From Candidatus Schekmanbacteria bacterium (GTDB taxonomy: Bacteria; CSSED10-310; JACPHN01): DNA of 64,000 bases. The stretch is taken from assembly GCA_016188575.1 (NCBI GenBank), contig JACPHN010000006.1, forward strand, positions 1 through 64,000, written 5' to 3'. The translations under genes were made by a program, and so were the position numbers. Positions 18,284 to 27,571 of the stretch are shown here, in pieces. The first letter of the stretch is position 1; each line of letters starts with the position of its first letter. The notes beneath the pieces are model-generated. The model was not told where the DNA came from. It saw only the letters and a list, made by a program, of their open reading frames with translations, and ran no database searches.

Positions 18284-18553
18284 CTAGCCGCGAATGCCGA
18301 GGCGATCGATAAGATTTCGGTAACTGTCGACATCGCACCGCTTCAGGTAGTTGAGCAGGCGGCGCCGTCTGCCGACGAGGCGGAGCAGACCGCGCCGGGA
18401 GTGGTGATCCTTGGTGTGGGCTTTGAAATGCTCGGTCAGGTATCGAATCCGTTCGGTGAGCAGCGCGACCTGAACCTCGGTTGAGCCGGTGTCGGTTCCA
18501 TGGGTGCGGTAGCCGCCGATAATTCTGGTCCGATCCTCAGTGGTAAATGCCAT
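18284..18553 (-). CDS. rpsO: 30S ribosomal protein S15
   Basis: 89 aa, the usual S15 length. Binds 16S rRNA in the platform and contacts 23S rRNA. Conserved sequence includes [40 protein letters not shown] and [15 protein letters not shown] 18553 is preceded by a strong AAGGAG; its A is the last base of the truB TAA stop, so translation of the two is probably coupled. Confidence 0.98.
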   Translation of the reverse strand: MAFTTEDRTRIIGGYRTHGTDTGSTEVQVALLTERIRYLTEHFKAHTKDHHSRRGLLRLVGRRRRLLNYLKRCDVDSYRNLIDRLGIRG

Positions 18554-19566
18554 TAGTGTGTTCTCCTTAAGTCGTCATGGGCGGTCGGGGCGGCAGGCTC
18601 CGTCGCGGAATGCTGAAGTACCCGCACCGGGTGCAGACTTCCGTTCGTCGTCGTGGCGAGCGCGACCAGGCATCCGGTGGGGTCGTACACCCGCACCCAG
18701 GACTCGGCCGAGGTCACCGCGTACGCCGGCTCCGGTTCGCTGAGTCGGCGGACCGCCTGACCCCGGCACAACCGCTCCGCGTCACCCGCGGTGACGCTCA
18801 GGCGTGGCACGTGGTTCAGGACCGCGTCCATCGGCAGCAATGACTGGAGCAGGCGAGCGCGCAACACATCCGGCTCGAGATCCCGGAACGCTCCTTCCTT
18901 TCCGAAGTCACCAAAGGGAACGGCGTCGTCGGCGCGAAGATCTCCAATTGCTTCTCTGCGCAGCGCGGTGAGAGTTCCGCACGTTCCCAGCTCTCTGGCG
19001 ATGTCCGCGCCCAGAACGCGGACATACGCTCCCCGTGAGCATCGTGTCAAAAAGGTCAGCGCGTTGTCGTCGAAATCGACAAGCGCGAGGGCGTGGATGC
19101 GGATCGTTCTGGGCGACCGCTCCACTTCGATACCGCGACGCGCAAGCTGATACAGCCGCTTGCCGTCGACGTGAGCCGCGGAAAACATGGGCGGCACCTG
19201 GTCGATGTCGCCTACGAAAGCGGCGAGCGCAGACTCGATGAGTTGCCGCGACAGCGCGGGAACAGCGGCGGTCTGCTGGACGCTCCCGTCGGCATCGAGC
19301 GTGTCGGTCTGGTACCCGAGCGCAACGGTCGCTCGATACTCTTTCGGGAGCTCCGTAACGAGCTCCAAGAGGCGCGTGGCCCGCCCGACACCGACAACCA
19401 ACAGGCCCGTGGCGAACGGGTCGAGGGTGCCGGCGTGGCCTACGCGATCGTCCGCACTCGCCTTGCGGCGGCGCGACGCGCGCCCGAACAGCACGGCTCT
19501 CACCCGGCAAACGACGTCGCTTGACGTCCACCCTGCGGGCTTGTCCACGAGGAGAAAGCCGTCCAT
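18553..19566 (-). CDS. truB: tRNA pseudouridine-55 synthase
   Basis: Forms pseudouridine 55 in the T-loop of tRNAs. 337 aa, slightly longer than the ~310 aa average. Begins with the canonical [19 protein letters not shown]; the catalytic Asp is in [30 protein letters not shown] and [19 protein letters not shown] are also typical. A PUA-like C-terminal region follows ([14 protein letters not shown]). ATG 19566 lies one base after the stop of the upstream DHH gene. An open frame extends upstream but overlaps that gene entirely and is not coding. Confidence 0.96.
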   Translation of the reverse strand: MDGFLLVDKPAGWTSSDVVCRVRAVLFGRASRRRKASADDRVGHAGTLDPFATGLLVVGVGRATRLLELVTELPKEYRATVALGYQTDTLDADGSVQQTAAVPALSRQLIESALAAFVGDIDQVPPMFSAAHVDGKRLYQLARRGIEVERSPRTIRIHALALVDFDDNALTFLTRCSRGAYVRVLGADIARELGTCGTLTALRREAIGDLRADDAVPFGDFGKEGAFRDLEPDVLRARLLQSLLPMDAVLNHVPRLSVTAGDAERLCRGQAVRRLSEPEPAYAVTSAESWVRVYDPTGCLVALATTTNGSLHPVRVLQHSATEPAAPTAHDDLRRTH

Positions 19567-19567
19567 G

Positions 19568-20575
19568 TCAGCGGAATCCAAAGAAGTGAAAAAGGACGTC
19601 GAGAACCTGCAGTCGAGCGCTGTCGGCGCTGCCGGCAACCGTGGCACCGGCGGCATTGCGGTGGCCTCCACCACCGAACACCCGGGCGACCTGTTGAACG
19701 TCGATGTCTCCGTACGAGCGGAGACTGATCTTGCTGGCATCGCCGTCGGTCTGTCGGACAAGCAATCCGATCTGCACCCCATCGACGGACCGGGCCAGGT
19801 TTGCGAAGTCCTCCGTATCGGCGGGGACGGCACCGCACTCACGCAACATTTCTTTGGTGACGAGCAGTGATGCGACCTTGCCGTCGACGCTGAGCGCGAG
19901 CGATTGCAGGACCACGGCCATGAGCTTCAAGCGCCCGGCAGGGTTGACCTGATAGATCTCTCGCGCCAGCGCATGGGGGTCAGCGCCGAGGTCGACGAGG
20001 CGCGCTGCGGTGCGCAGCACATCCGCCGTGACGTTGCCGTGCTGGAAGGATCCCGTATCGGTAAGAACCGCCGCATAGAGGTTTGCGGCCACGCTCGGAG
20101 TCACCGGCACGGCGAGCTCGTCGAGCAAAGCCAGCACGAGCTGCCCGGTGGCGGCGGCAGATAGGTCCACGAAGTCGATGTCGCCGTAGCGGGTGTTGTC
20201 GGAATGGTGGTCGACGTTGAGCACGGTGGCGCCGGCCCGGCGAACTTGCTCGAGACTGAGGACGTTGCCGGCGCGCTCGAAGGTCGGGCACTCCAACAGG
20301 ACGACGAGGCCCGCGGCAGAGGCCGTAAGCGGCGCGGCGCACAGGATGTCCTGATCGGGCAGCGAGCGATAACGGAAGGGAACGGGATCTTGGAGTGCGG
20401 CGCGAACGTCGTAGTGGGCATCCGCGAGCGCGCGCGCCAGACCGAGAACCGACCCGATCGCATCGCCATCGGGATTTACGTGCGACGTGATTACCACCTG
20501 GCAGTGGGATCGCAAGGCCGCGGCTGCCGCGACGAGCGCGGGGCTTGCGGTCGCGGCCAATTCGACCTGCCTCAT
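19568..20575 (-). CDS. nrnA: DHH/DHHA1 phosphoesterase, NrnA-type oligoribonuclease / pAp phosphatase
   Basis: 335 aa. Manganese-dependent phosphoesterase that degrades nanoRNA and can remove phosphate from 3'-phosphoadenosine 5'-phosphate. Motifs: VITSHVNPDGDAIGS (motif I), NVDHHSDNTRYGD (DHH), LTDTGSFQHGN, and the DHHA1 glycine signature GGGGHRNAAG near the C-terminus. At motif II, where many members have an Asp, the sequence reads VLLECPTFERAG. Four-base overlap with rbfA (stop/start) and one base before truB mark it as part of the translation operon. Confidence 0.93.
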   Translation of the reverse strand: MRQVELAATASPALVAAAAALRSHCQVVITSHVNPDGDAIGSVLGLARALADAHYDVRAALQDPVPFRYRSLPDQDILCAAPLTASAAGLVVLLECPTFERAGNVLSLEQVRRAGATVLNVDHHSDNTRYGDIDFVDLSAAATGQLVLALLDELAVPVTPSVAANLYAAVLTDTGSFQHGNVTADVLRTAARLVDLGADPHALAREIYQVNPAGRLKLMAVVLQSLALSVDGKVASLLVTKEMLRECGAVPADTEDFANLARSVDGVQIGLLVRQTDGDASKISLRSYGDIDVQQVARVFGGGGHRNAAGATVAGSADSARLQVLDVLFHFFGFR

Positions 20576-20967
20576 TCGCCGCCCTCCTGCGGTTCGGCCG
20601 GCGGAGCCGTGCTGAGGCGGTCGAGGGCCTCGACGACGTGATCACCCTGCTCGATGCTCAGGTCATAGATAAAGCGCAATGTAGGCGTGTGTTTGACTCG
20701 GATCCGCTGTCCGATGAGGTGTTGGATAAAGCCGACAGCACTGTTGATTCCATGCTCGACGCTTTTCCGATCCACCGCGGCACCCGACGCGACGTAGTAG
20801 ACCTTGGCGTGTCTAAAATCAGAGCTAAGCGCTACTCGCGTAATCGTTACCGAGTCAGTTCGTGGGTCCTTGACATCGAATTTGACGATGCGGGAAATTT
20901 CTTGATGCAACAGCTCGGCGAGGCGCTCGAGCCGCGCAGACGGTCTTGGGATCATGGAGATAGTCAC
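20572..20967 (-). CDS. rbfA: Ribosome-binding factor A
   Basis: 30S maturation and cold-shock factor, 131 aa from GTG 20967 or 127 aa from ATG 20955. The KH-like fold is recognised from LAELLHQEISRIVKFDVKDP, VTITRVALSSDFRHAKVYY and IRVKHTPTLRFIYDLSIEQG. The GTG overlaps the TGA of the upstream DUF503 gene (GTGA); the ATG four codons later gives the more usual family start. Neither has a strong ribosome-binding site, so translational coupling is likely. Confidence 0.93.
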   Translation of the reverse strand: MTISMIPRPSARLERLAELLHQEISRIVKFDVKDPRTDSVTITRVALSSDFRHAKVYYVASGAAVDRKSVEHGINSAVGFIQHLIGQRIRVKHTPTLRFIYDLSIEQGDHVVEALDRLSTAPPAEPQEGGE

Positions 20968-21245
20968 AAAATCTCGACCACATGGTCGGTTATTTCCGCA
21001 AGATAAGATTGTTCCACGAACTGGAGAGCAAGTGACAGCGTTCGCTCGACAACGCGTTTGTCATTCGAGATGGTGGCAAGCCCGATGCAGGCTCGTTGGC
21101 GATCATCGAGGTCACCGATCTCGGCAACAGAAACGTTGAATCGCGACTTCAGTCGATCTTTGAGAGATTTTACAACTCGCCGCTTGTCTTTTAGCGATTG
21201 TGATTCGTGAACGAGCAAATCGACAGTCAGCGTACCCACGATCAT
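20964..21245 (-). CDS. DUF503 family protein (YlxP-like)
   Basis: 93 aa, the normal size. Sequence is typical: MIVGTLTVDLLVHESQSLKD, KRRVVKSLKDRLKSRFNVSV, AEIGDLDDRQRACIGLATIS. This family sits between infB and rbfA in many genomes, as here, and has been linked to ribosome or translation function, but its molecular activity is unknown. The start at ATG 21245 is 20 bases after infB. Confidence 0.93.
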   Translation of the reverse strand: MIVGTLTVDLLVHESQSLKDKRRVVKSLKDRLKSRFNVSVAEIGDLDDRQRACIGLATISNDKRVVERTLSLALQFVEQSYLAEITDHVVEIL

Positions 21246-21265
21246 GAAACGATGGCGCGACGTGT

Positions 21266-23596
21266 CTACAGCTTCGTCGGCGCGACCTCCTTCATGGCAA
21301 AGGCCTCGATGATATCGCCGACCTTGAGGTCTTGGAAGCCTTCGAAACCGATCCCGCATTCATATCCGGCCAGGACTTCACGGGCGTCGTTCTTGAAGCG
21401 CCGGAGCGACGCGATCTTGCCGGTGTGCACGACGCGACCGTCGCGGACAAGCCGGGCGGTGCTGGCGCGACGCACCAACCCGGAGAGGACGATGCATCCA
21501 GCGATGACGCCGATGCGGGGGACTCTGAACGTCTGTCGCACCTCGGCGCGCCCCAGGCTTTCCTCCTCGAAGGTAGGGCTGAGCAGCCCGGAGAGGGCGT
21601 TCTTGAGCTCCTCGATCAGCTCATAGATGATGGAATAGAGTTTGATTTCGACATTTTCTTTGGCCGCCAGGGTGGCGGCGCTCGGAATCGGTCGAATGCC
21701 GAAGCCGATCACGATAGCGCCGGTGGCCGAAGCGAGGAGGACATCGCTGTCGCTGACCGGCCCGACGGCGCCGTGGAGAATCTTGATGTTGATTTTCTCG
21801 GTCCCGATGCGCAACAAGGCGTCGGAAACCGCCTCGAGGGAACCCTGGACATCGGTCTTGAGAATGATCGTGAGCTGCTTCACCTCATCGTCGCCAACCT
21901 GAAACTGCAGGCCCTGCTGCCCGCCAGGGACGCTGGCGGCGGCAAGCTCGGCCTTGGCCCGGCGATCTTCGACGAGCTTGCGACCATCCTGGTCGGCAGT
22001 GATGACCTCAAGCACCTCACCGGCCTGGGGGACATCGGCGAAGCCGATGACTTCCACGGGGGCAGCCGGTCCCGCCTCCGTTACCTCGCGCCCCTGATCG
22101 TCGAACATGGCGCGCACCCGTCCGGAGACGGTACCGACAACGAAGGGGCTGCCGATGTGCAGCGTGCCGCGTTGCATGAGCACGGTGCCGACGGGGCCGC
22201 GACCGCGGTCGATGCGACTTTCGACGACGACGCCGCGTCCCACGCCTTCAGGGTCAGCGCTGAGCTCAAGGAGCTCGGCCTCAAGCAGGACCATCTCGAG
22301 AAGCTCGTCGATACCGGTTCCGTTCTTGGCGGAACAGGGAACGACCACGGTCTTGCCTCCCCAGGCCTCAGGGACGAGATCGTGCTGGGCGAGGTCCTGA
22401 TAGATGCGGTTGATGTCGGCGCCGGGCAAGTCGATCTTGTTGAGAGCGACGACAATGGGAACGGCGGCTGCCTTGGCGTGGTCGATGGCCTCGACCGTCT
22501 GCGGCATCACGCCGTCGGTGGCGGCGACGACGAGGATCACGAGATCGGTGATACTGGCGCCGCGGGCCCGCATCGCCGTGAAGGCCTCGTGACCCGGGGT
22601 ATCCAGAAACACGATCTTTCCCGAGTGGGTGTCGACCGAATAGGCGCCGATGTGCTGGGTGATGCCGCCGGCCTCCCCGGCCGCGACGCTCGTCTTGCGA
22701 ATGCGGTCGAGCAGGGAGGTCTTGCCGTGGTCGACGTGTCCCATGACGGTGACGACGGGAGCACGCTCGACTCGTGGCGCGCCTTCGCGCGCGCTGCTCG
22801 TGATCTTGGAAACGGTGGCGGCAGTGACCCGCTCCGTCGCGGAGACAGTGAGGCCAAGCTCCTCGGCGACCGCTTTCAGTGCTTCGCTGGCCACGCTCTG
22901 GTTGACCGTGGCCATGATTCCGCGCATGATGAGCCGCTTGCACAGCTCGGGAGCGCTGATACCGAAGAGCTCCGCCGCCTCGCGCACGAGCATGGGGCCG
23001 GCGAGCTGAACCTTGCCGTCAGCGGGCGGTGTCGGCACGTGCCGCTGCTCGGTTTCGGTGGGGGCTGGGCGGCGCTTCCGGAAGCGCTTCGAGGGGCGGT
23101 TGCGGGGGAAAAACTCGCGCCCCGCCTCCTCCTCTCCGCGGGAGCTTCCCCGGTAACCTCGCGTGACCTGCGACTCGCCGGAAGGTTTCCGCGGCGCCGC
23201 GGCAGTTTCCGGCCGGGAGCGCTCAACGACGCGAGGAGCTGCGGGCGCGGACGATGAAGCCGGTCGCGGCCGAGCAACCACGGGAGCAGGTGGAGGGGTA
23301 ACAGGTGGAGCAACGACGGGCTCAGGCGCAGCCTGCCGTTTGCGCGCCCTGACATTAGGCGGTGGCGCGACTTCGGGGCGCTCCTCCGCCACCTCCGCGG
23401 GCTCCGACCGCGGCGGCCGTGTAGTAACCTTATCTGGGGTGCGCGGTTTCTCCGCGAAAACCTGCTCGGCCGCGGAGCGCTCCACGTAGCTGAGATGGCT
23501 CTTTACATCGACACCTGCAGCGGCCAGACGTTCGACGACGTCCTTACTCGACAACCCCAATCTCTTCGCAACCTCGTAGACGCGTACCCGGCTCAC
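21266..23596 (-). CDS. infB: Translation initiation factor IF-2
   Basis: GTPase that places initiator tRNA on the 30S subunit, 776 aa. N-terminal IF2-N domain ([20 protein letters not shown]), a long Pro/Ala/Arg-rich linker (about 50-190), a second IF2-N-like helix ([20 protein letters not shown]), the G domain (G1 [19 protein letters not shown]3 DTPGHEAF, G4 NKIDLPGAD), and beta-barrel and C-terminal domains ending [19 protein letters not shown]. The minus-strand start at 23596 is 73 bases after nusA. The YlxR and ribosomal L7Ae-like genes often found between nusA and infB are absent. Confidence 0.98.
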   Translation of the reverse strand: MSRVRVYEVAKRLGLSSKDVVERLAAAGVDVKSHLSYVERSAAEQVFAEKPRTPDKVTTRPPRSEPAEVAEERPEVAPPPNVRARKRQAAPEPVVAPPVTPPPAPVVARPRPASSSAPAAPRVVERSRPETAAAPRKPSGESQVTRGYRGSSRGEEEAGREFFPRNRPSKRFRKRRPAPTETEQRHVPTPPADGKVQLAGPMLVREAAELFGISAPELCKRLIMRGIMATVNQSVASEALKAVAEELGLTVSATERVTAATVSKITSSAREGAPRVERAPVVTVMGHVDHGKTSLLDRIRKTSVAAGEAGGITQHIGAYSVDTHSGKIVFLDTPGHEAFTAMRARGASITDLVILVVAATDGVMPQTVEAIDHAKAAAVPIVVALNKIDLPGADINRIYQDLAQHDLVPEAWGGKTVVVPCSAKNGTGIDELLEMVLLEAELLELSADPEGVGRGVVVESRIDRGRGPVGTVLMQRGTLHIGSPFVVGTVSGRVRAMFDDQGREVTEAGPAAPVEVIGFADVPQAGEVLEVITADQDGRKLVEDRRAKAELAAASVPGGQQGLQFQVGDDEVKQLTIILKTDVQGSLEAVSDALLRIGTEKINIKILHGAVGPVSDSDVLLASATGAIVIGFGIRPIPSAATLAAKENVEIKLYSIIYELIEELKNALSGLLSPTFEEESLGRAEVRQTFRVPRIGVIAGCIVLSGLVRRASTARLVRDGRVVHTGKIASLRRFKNDAREVLAGYECGIGFEGFQDLKVGDIIEAFAMKEVAPTKL

Positions 23597-23669
23597 TGGA
23601 AGTACCTCCCTTCAGCACCCTCATCCCGATCCCGCGGCGACTCTCCATATGGCCAGAACCCGCGCCCTC

Positions 23670-24974
23670 TCAGCTCCGCACCTCGCTTGCGCCGTTCCCG
23701 GCGGCGGCGTCGACCTGGCGGCGCAACGCCTGCTCGGCGGCGTGGATCAGCGCTTCCGCCTCGACCTCGGCGACTCCGGTCACCCGGGCCAGCTCCGCCA
23801 CATCCATCTTGACGATCTCGTCGCAGCTCTGGATGTGTCCATGCTGAAGTGCCTCTCTGGTCCGGCTGTCCAGGCCCTGGAGGGCGTCGATGGTAGTCTG
23901 CATCTCGTCACCATCGTCGGCGGCACCCGAGACCGCGGCCGCGACACCGCCTTCGGCACCGATGTCGATGTGCCAGCCGGTCAGCTTGGCAGCCAGGCGA
24001 ACATTTTGTCCGCGTTTTCCGATGGCAAGGCTGAGCTGCGACTCGTCGACGACCACTTCGGCCCGCCGTTCCGCCTCATTGAGCGCGATCCGGCTGATGT
24101 GCGCGGGGCTGAGCGCGTTGGCGATAAAGTCCTTGGGATTTTCGGAAAAAGGAATAATATCTATGTTTTCACCCCGGAGCTCGCGGACAACCGCCTGCAC
24201 GCGACTGCCCTTCATGCCGACGCAAGCGCCGACGGGATCCACGTTGGCGTCGTGCGAGACGACGGAAATCTTGCCGCGGCCACCCGGCTCGCGTACCGAG
24301 CCCAGGATTTCGACGATACCCTCGTAGACTTCGGGTACCTCGAGCTCAAACAGTCGTCGCAGTAGACCCGCGTGTGTCCTCGACAAAATGATCTGATGTC
24401 CCTGGGCGGATTGCCGCACTTCCAGGATGAAGGCCCGGATGCGGTCGCCGCGGCGAAAGTGATCGCGCGGACCGAGCTCGCGGGAGGGCAAGAGCGCCTC
24501 GCACCGCCCGAGATCGACGTAGACGTTGCCGCGATCGACGCGCGCAACGACGCCATTGATCAGCTCGCCTTGGCGATCGCGGTACTTCTCGAACACCAGC
24601 TCGCGCTCGGCATCGCGGACCCGCTGGAGAATGACCTGTTTGGCGGTCTGCGCGGCGATGCGGCCGAGTCCCTCGATTTCCTTGCGAATTTCGATCTCGT
24701 CGCCGATGGCGATGTCCTCGCCGACCAGCGTGCGCGCGTCCTCCAGGCTGATCTGCGTCATCGCGTTCTCGACCGCCGCAACGACCGACTTGAGCGCGTA
24801 AACTTCGATCTCTCCACTATCGCGACTGAGGATGGCCTCGAGATTCTCTCCCGTGCCGAGCCGGCGGCGCGACGCGGAGATAACCGCGGCCTCGACGGCC
24901 TCGATGATGATTTCCCGCGAAATGCCGCGCTCGCGCTCAATCTGGTCAATAACCTGCAGGAGTTCTCGATTCAT
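23670..24974 (-). CDS. nusA: Transcription termination/antitermination factor NusA
   Basis: 434 aa. RNA-polymerase-binding N-terminal domain (MNRELLQVIDQIERERGISR), S1 domain (GELINGVVARVDRGNVYVDL), two KH domains (DPVGACVGMKGSRVQAVVRE; LSLAIGKRGQNVRLAAKLTG) and a single helix-hairpin-helix-like C-terminal region (TREALQHGHIQSCDEIVKMD). It is shorter than the E. coli protein, which has two acidic repeat domains. Located 17 bases downstream of rimP. Confidence 0.97.
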   Translation of the reverse strand: MNRELLQVIDQIERERGISREIIIEAVEAAVISASRRRLGTGENLEAILSRDSGEIEVYALKSVVAAVENAMTQISLEDARTLVGEDIAIGDEIEIRKEIEGLGRIAAQTAKQVILQRVRDAERELVFEKYRDRQGELINGVVARVDRGNVYVDLGRCEALLPSRELGPRDHFRRGDRIRAFILEVRQSAQGHQIILSRTHAGLLRRLFELEVPEVYEGIVEILGSVREPGGRGKISVVSHDANVDPVGACVGMKGSRVQAVVRELRGENIDIIPFSENPKDFIANALSPAHISRIALNEAERRAEVVVDESQLSLAIGKRGQNVRLAAKLTGWHIDIGAEGGVAAAVSGAADDGDEMQTTIDALQGLDSRTREALQHGHIQSCDEIVKMDVAELARVTGVAEVEAEALIHAAEQALRRQVDAAAGNGASEVRS

Positions 24975-24991
24975 TCCGTTGCTTCCGTTTC

Positions 24992-25498
24992 TTATGTCGA
25001 CTGGCGCTTCTTGGGGCGAAACATGAGATCAGGTTCGAGGTTGGCCCGCGCGATGTCGTCGAAAGGGATCTCCACCTGGACGCCTTCGCGATCCGCCAGC
25101 GTGAGCAGCACGCGGCCTTCATGGACTGCCGCGATCGTGCCCGTGAAGCTCCTTGCCCCGTTTATAGGCGTGTGCGCCTTGATCTTGGCGCGCTCGCCGA
25201 GAAAGCGCTGGAAGTGCTCTGGCTTCGTCAGCGGGCGGGCGACACCCGGCGAAGACACCTCCAAGTAGTAGCGCCCCGCAATCACGTCGGCCGCGTCCAG
25301 CAGGAGACTGAGCTCCTCGCTTACGCGCTCGCAATCATCCAGGCCGATTCGCCCGCCGACGCGATCCAGGTACACCGTGAGGAAGCGGCGCCCCGATTCG
25401 ACGCGAATCTTCACGTCGAGCGCCTGCATATCGGTACCCGCGAGCGCTTGCTCGACGAGCTCGGTCACCTTATTTTCGACATCGGTTGGGCCAGGCAC
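24992..25498 (-). CDS. rimP: Ribosome maturation factor RimP
   Basis: Assists assembly of the 30S subunit. 168 aa from GTG 25498, which has AGGTGG upstream; a GTG ten codons earlier (25528) is less likely. Both domains are visible: VRVESGRRFLTVYLDRVGG and LEVSSPGVARPLTKPEHFQR (the conserved SSPG(V/L)xRPL signature), then the C-terminal SH3-like part (FTGTIAAVHEGRVLLTLADR). First gene of the operon that runs to pnp. Confidence 0.95.
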   Translation of the reverse strand: MPGPTDVENKVTELVEQALAGTDMQALDVKIRVESGRRFLTVYLDRVGGRIGLDDCERVSEELSLLLDAADVIAGRYYLEVSSPGVARPLTKPEHFQRFLGERAKIKAHTPINGARSFTGTIAAVHEGRVLLTLADREGVQVEIPFDDIARANLEPDLMFRPKKRQST

Positions 25499-25560
25499 AG
25501 TTCCACCTGCAAAAAGCGGACTTCGCACACATCCAGGGATGTATGCGTATTCGCTGCCGA

Positions 25561-25589
25561 AGTATAGCAGCGCATGCCCGTTCGCGCAA
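25561..25589 (-). promoter_or_regulatory. Sigma70-type promoter of the rimP-nusA-infB operon
   Basis: On the minus strand TTGCGC (25589-25584), a 17-base spacer and TATACT (25566-25561) stand 62 bases before the rimP start. The -10 box matches the consensus in five of six positions; the -35 box in three. Direction and position fit the operon. Confidence 0.6.
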
Positions 25590-25682
25590 CGGTCAGCCCG
25601 CGCGGCGGCAGCTCTGCTCGCCGATCCGCCGCCGCACCCCGCTGCGCCCCCGCTGCCAGGCCACCCGCAGCCCGGGCTCCGC

Positions 25683-26666
25683 CTAGCGCTGCCGGGCGTA
25701 CTCCGGAGACTCCAGCACGTCTTCGATGAGCTCCGATCGGCTCATGTGCCCCGAGCTCAGACTCCCGAGGTAGTGCCGCAGCCCGGACGCGTCGGGGTCC
25801 CTTCTGAGCAAGGCGCGATATACCGAAATCACGTAGTACTCGTCAGAGCCCAGCAGCCGGCCCACCAAGCGCTCACGCCCATCGCGCCCTCGCGCCGCCT
25901 CCATCGCCTCGCGCATCTCCTCGCGGCTGGGCCGGCGGTTCAATACGTTGCGGTAGCAGTCCTCCACAAACTCTTCCCCGTATCCGTGTCGCGGGCCCTC
26001 GATGATCACCCCCGGTTCTGGGTCGTCGCTGTGCCCCCGCCGGCCAACCGTGAAGCGCACCGTGTCGACCGCCCGCTCACTCGGCGGGATGATCTGAATG
26101 CGTTCGACTGTCTGCCGCTGGCGACCTTCCGGGACTTGCTCGTAGTCCTCATCGCTCTCATGGCGGAGGTGAAAGTCCTTGCGCGACGTGGCGTAGATGG
26201 TGAGCTCCTCGGTGCCCGAAGGTCCCGTCACCCGCAAATCGTAGTCGCCGCTCGGGATGCGATATGAGCGATCCGCGCGTACGAAGTTGTCCGGGTCCCA
26301 GCGGTTCGGAAACAGGCGCACGATGCTGCCATCGGTGGAGCGATCGTAGATGGTCACGTAGGCGTCGCGCGACGCGCGGAAGTAGACCCGAATCGGTTCA
26401 CCGATGCGATAGCGCGCGGGCTGCCTCTTGTTCACCCAGATCTTGACGTCGAAGCGGTCGGGGACGATGACAATTCCGAGGGCCGAGGGGTTGCTCGCAT
26501 CGATCCTTGCCTCCGGCTCTTCTCCGGGTTCCTCATCGTCCGCCCCTGCGGCCACCGGCATCAGCACCGCACCGATCAGACAGCCGAAGGCCAGGATGAC
26601 AGGCACCGTCACGCTCTCGAAGAAATGAGTCCATCGGGAGATCCAGAAAAAAGATGTGCATTTCAT
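25683..26666 (-). CDS. DUF4384 - DUF4214 secreted protein
   Basis: 327 aa, last gene of the amidase/actin/CPBP operon. N-terminal signal peptide or anchor (VPVILAFGCLIGAVLMPVAA). The DUF4384 domain spans about 60-175 (VKIWVNKRQPARYRIGEPIR; RDAYVTIYDRSTDGSIVRLF; PNRWDPDNFVRADRSYRIPS). The C-terminal third (about 235-327) holds two DUF4214-type repeats (CYRNVLNRRPSREEMREAME and VYRALLRRDPDASGLRHYLG), found in surface and S-layer-associated proteins. ATG 26666 has CGGAGG; the much longer open frame extending upstream overlaps the CPBP gene and is not coding. Function unknown; an envelope role is inferred. Confidence 0.85.
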   Translation of the reverse strand: MKCTSFFWISRWTHFFESVTVPVILAFGCLIGAVLMPVAAGADDEEPGEEPEARIDASNPSALGIVIVPDRFDVKIWVNKRQPARYRIGEPIRVYFRASRDAYVTIYDRSTDGSIVRLFPNRWDPDNFVRADRSYRIPSGDYDLRVTGPSGTEELTIYATSRKDFHLRHESDEDYEQVPEGRQRQTVERIQIIPPSERAVDTVRFTVGRRGHSDDPEPGVIIEGPRHGYGEEFVEDCYRNVLNRRPSREEMREAMEAARGRDGRERLVGRLLGSDEYYVISVYRALLRRDPDASGLRHYLGSLSSGHMSRSELIEDVLESPEYARQR

Positions 26667-26686
26667 GATCAAACCTCCGGTTAGGA

Positions 26687-27571
26687 TCAGCCGCCGCTCA
26701 CGCCCAACTGTCCGCTCAGCGGTAGCAGCACGAGCAACTGGACACCGTCGATGAGGCCATGCGCGATCATGGGTGCCGCCAGGGAGCGCGTAGCGCTGCG
26801 CAGCTTGCCCAGACCGAGTGAGTAAAGGAACGCGCCCACGACATTGGCGAGCGCGCCGTGTCCGAGGTGGGCAACGGCAAAGATCGTCGATGTTGGCACA
26901 TTTCCCAGTCCCTTCTGCAGCACGCCGCGAAAGAAGAGCTCCTCGCCGACTGCCGCCGCGACCGTAATGAGCGCGAGCTCGAGGAGCGAGCGCTGCCGCA
27001 ACCACGGCAGCAGCTGTGTCACATCCTCGTTGGCAGTATAACCAACGCCCGCCGCAAAGCGTTGACTCGCCGCGACGAGCAGCCAACCGCCGAGCTCCAT
27101 CACGAGCAGCAGGGCCGCACCGGTGGCAAGACCGCGCCCCACGATTGCAGCGATATCCCGCCGCCCGCAGCCCATCTCTGGCCCGAGGGCGGCAGCGCCG
27201 CCGCCCGCGAGCCCGTAATACCAGATCGCGAGGGCGCTGAGCGCCACCTGTAGCCCGACGATATCGGCCATGCTTCCGGAACGTGGTGGCGACAGGCCGG
27301 CAAATGCCGCGCCGAGCGGCGAGAGCAGGAGAAACAGGGCGGCGCTGATCGCCACCAGAAAGGCGGCGTGCGCCGGCTCTGCCGTGTCGATGCCATAGTG
27401 CGCGCCGAGCCACCGCGCCAGTGGGCGCCAACCCGCGGCCGCAACCAGTAACAGCGCGCCTGGCAGGATCGCTATGGGCCATGCCGCCAATGGCAGCGAC
27501 GCGGCAGCCCATGCCAGGCCCATCGCGGCAGCCCCGCCGAGCAGCAGGCGCGCATGCAGGTTGCCAGCCAC
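26687..27571 (-). CDS. CPBP-family intramembrane glutamic protease
   Basis: 294 aa polytopic inner-membrane protein with about eight hydrophobic segments. The Abi/CPBP active-site signature is present: EExxxR in VGEELFFRGVLQKGL (E210, E211, R215) and the downstream His in FAVAHLGHGALANVVGAF. Homologues include the CAAX prenyl protease Rce1 and bacterial proteins that cleave membrane substrates or act as bacteriocin immunity. GTG 27571 directly follows the TGA of the MamK-like gene, which implies translational coupling and a shared function. Substrate unknown. Confidence 0.88.
   Translation of the reverse strand: MAGNLHARLLLGGAAAMGLAWAAASLPLAAWPIAILPGALLLVAAAGWRPLARWLGAHYGIDTAEPAHAAFLVAISAALFLLLSPLGAAFAGLSPPRSGSMADIVGLQVALSALAIWYYGLAGGGAAALGPEMGCGRRDIAAIVGRGLATGAALLLVMELGGWLLVAASQRFAAGVGYTANEDVTQLLPWLRQRSLLELALITVAAAVGEELFFRGVLQKGLGNVPTSTIFAVAHLGHGALANVVGAFLYSLGLGKLRSATRSLAAPMIAHGLIDGVQLLVLLPLSGQLGVSGG

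Noticed and set aside
21332-23257. 641-codon open frame on the plus strand across infB
   Set aside because: It is the antisense of the intact infB gene; the translation is Asp/Gly/His-rich shadow sequence produced by high-GC codon use.
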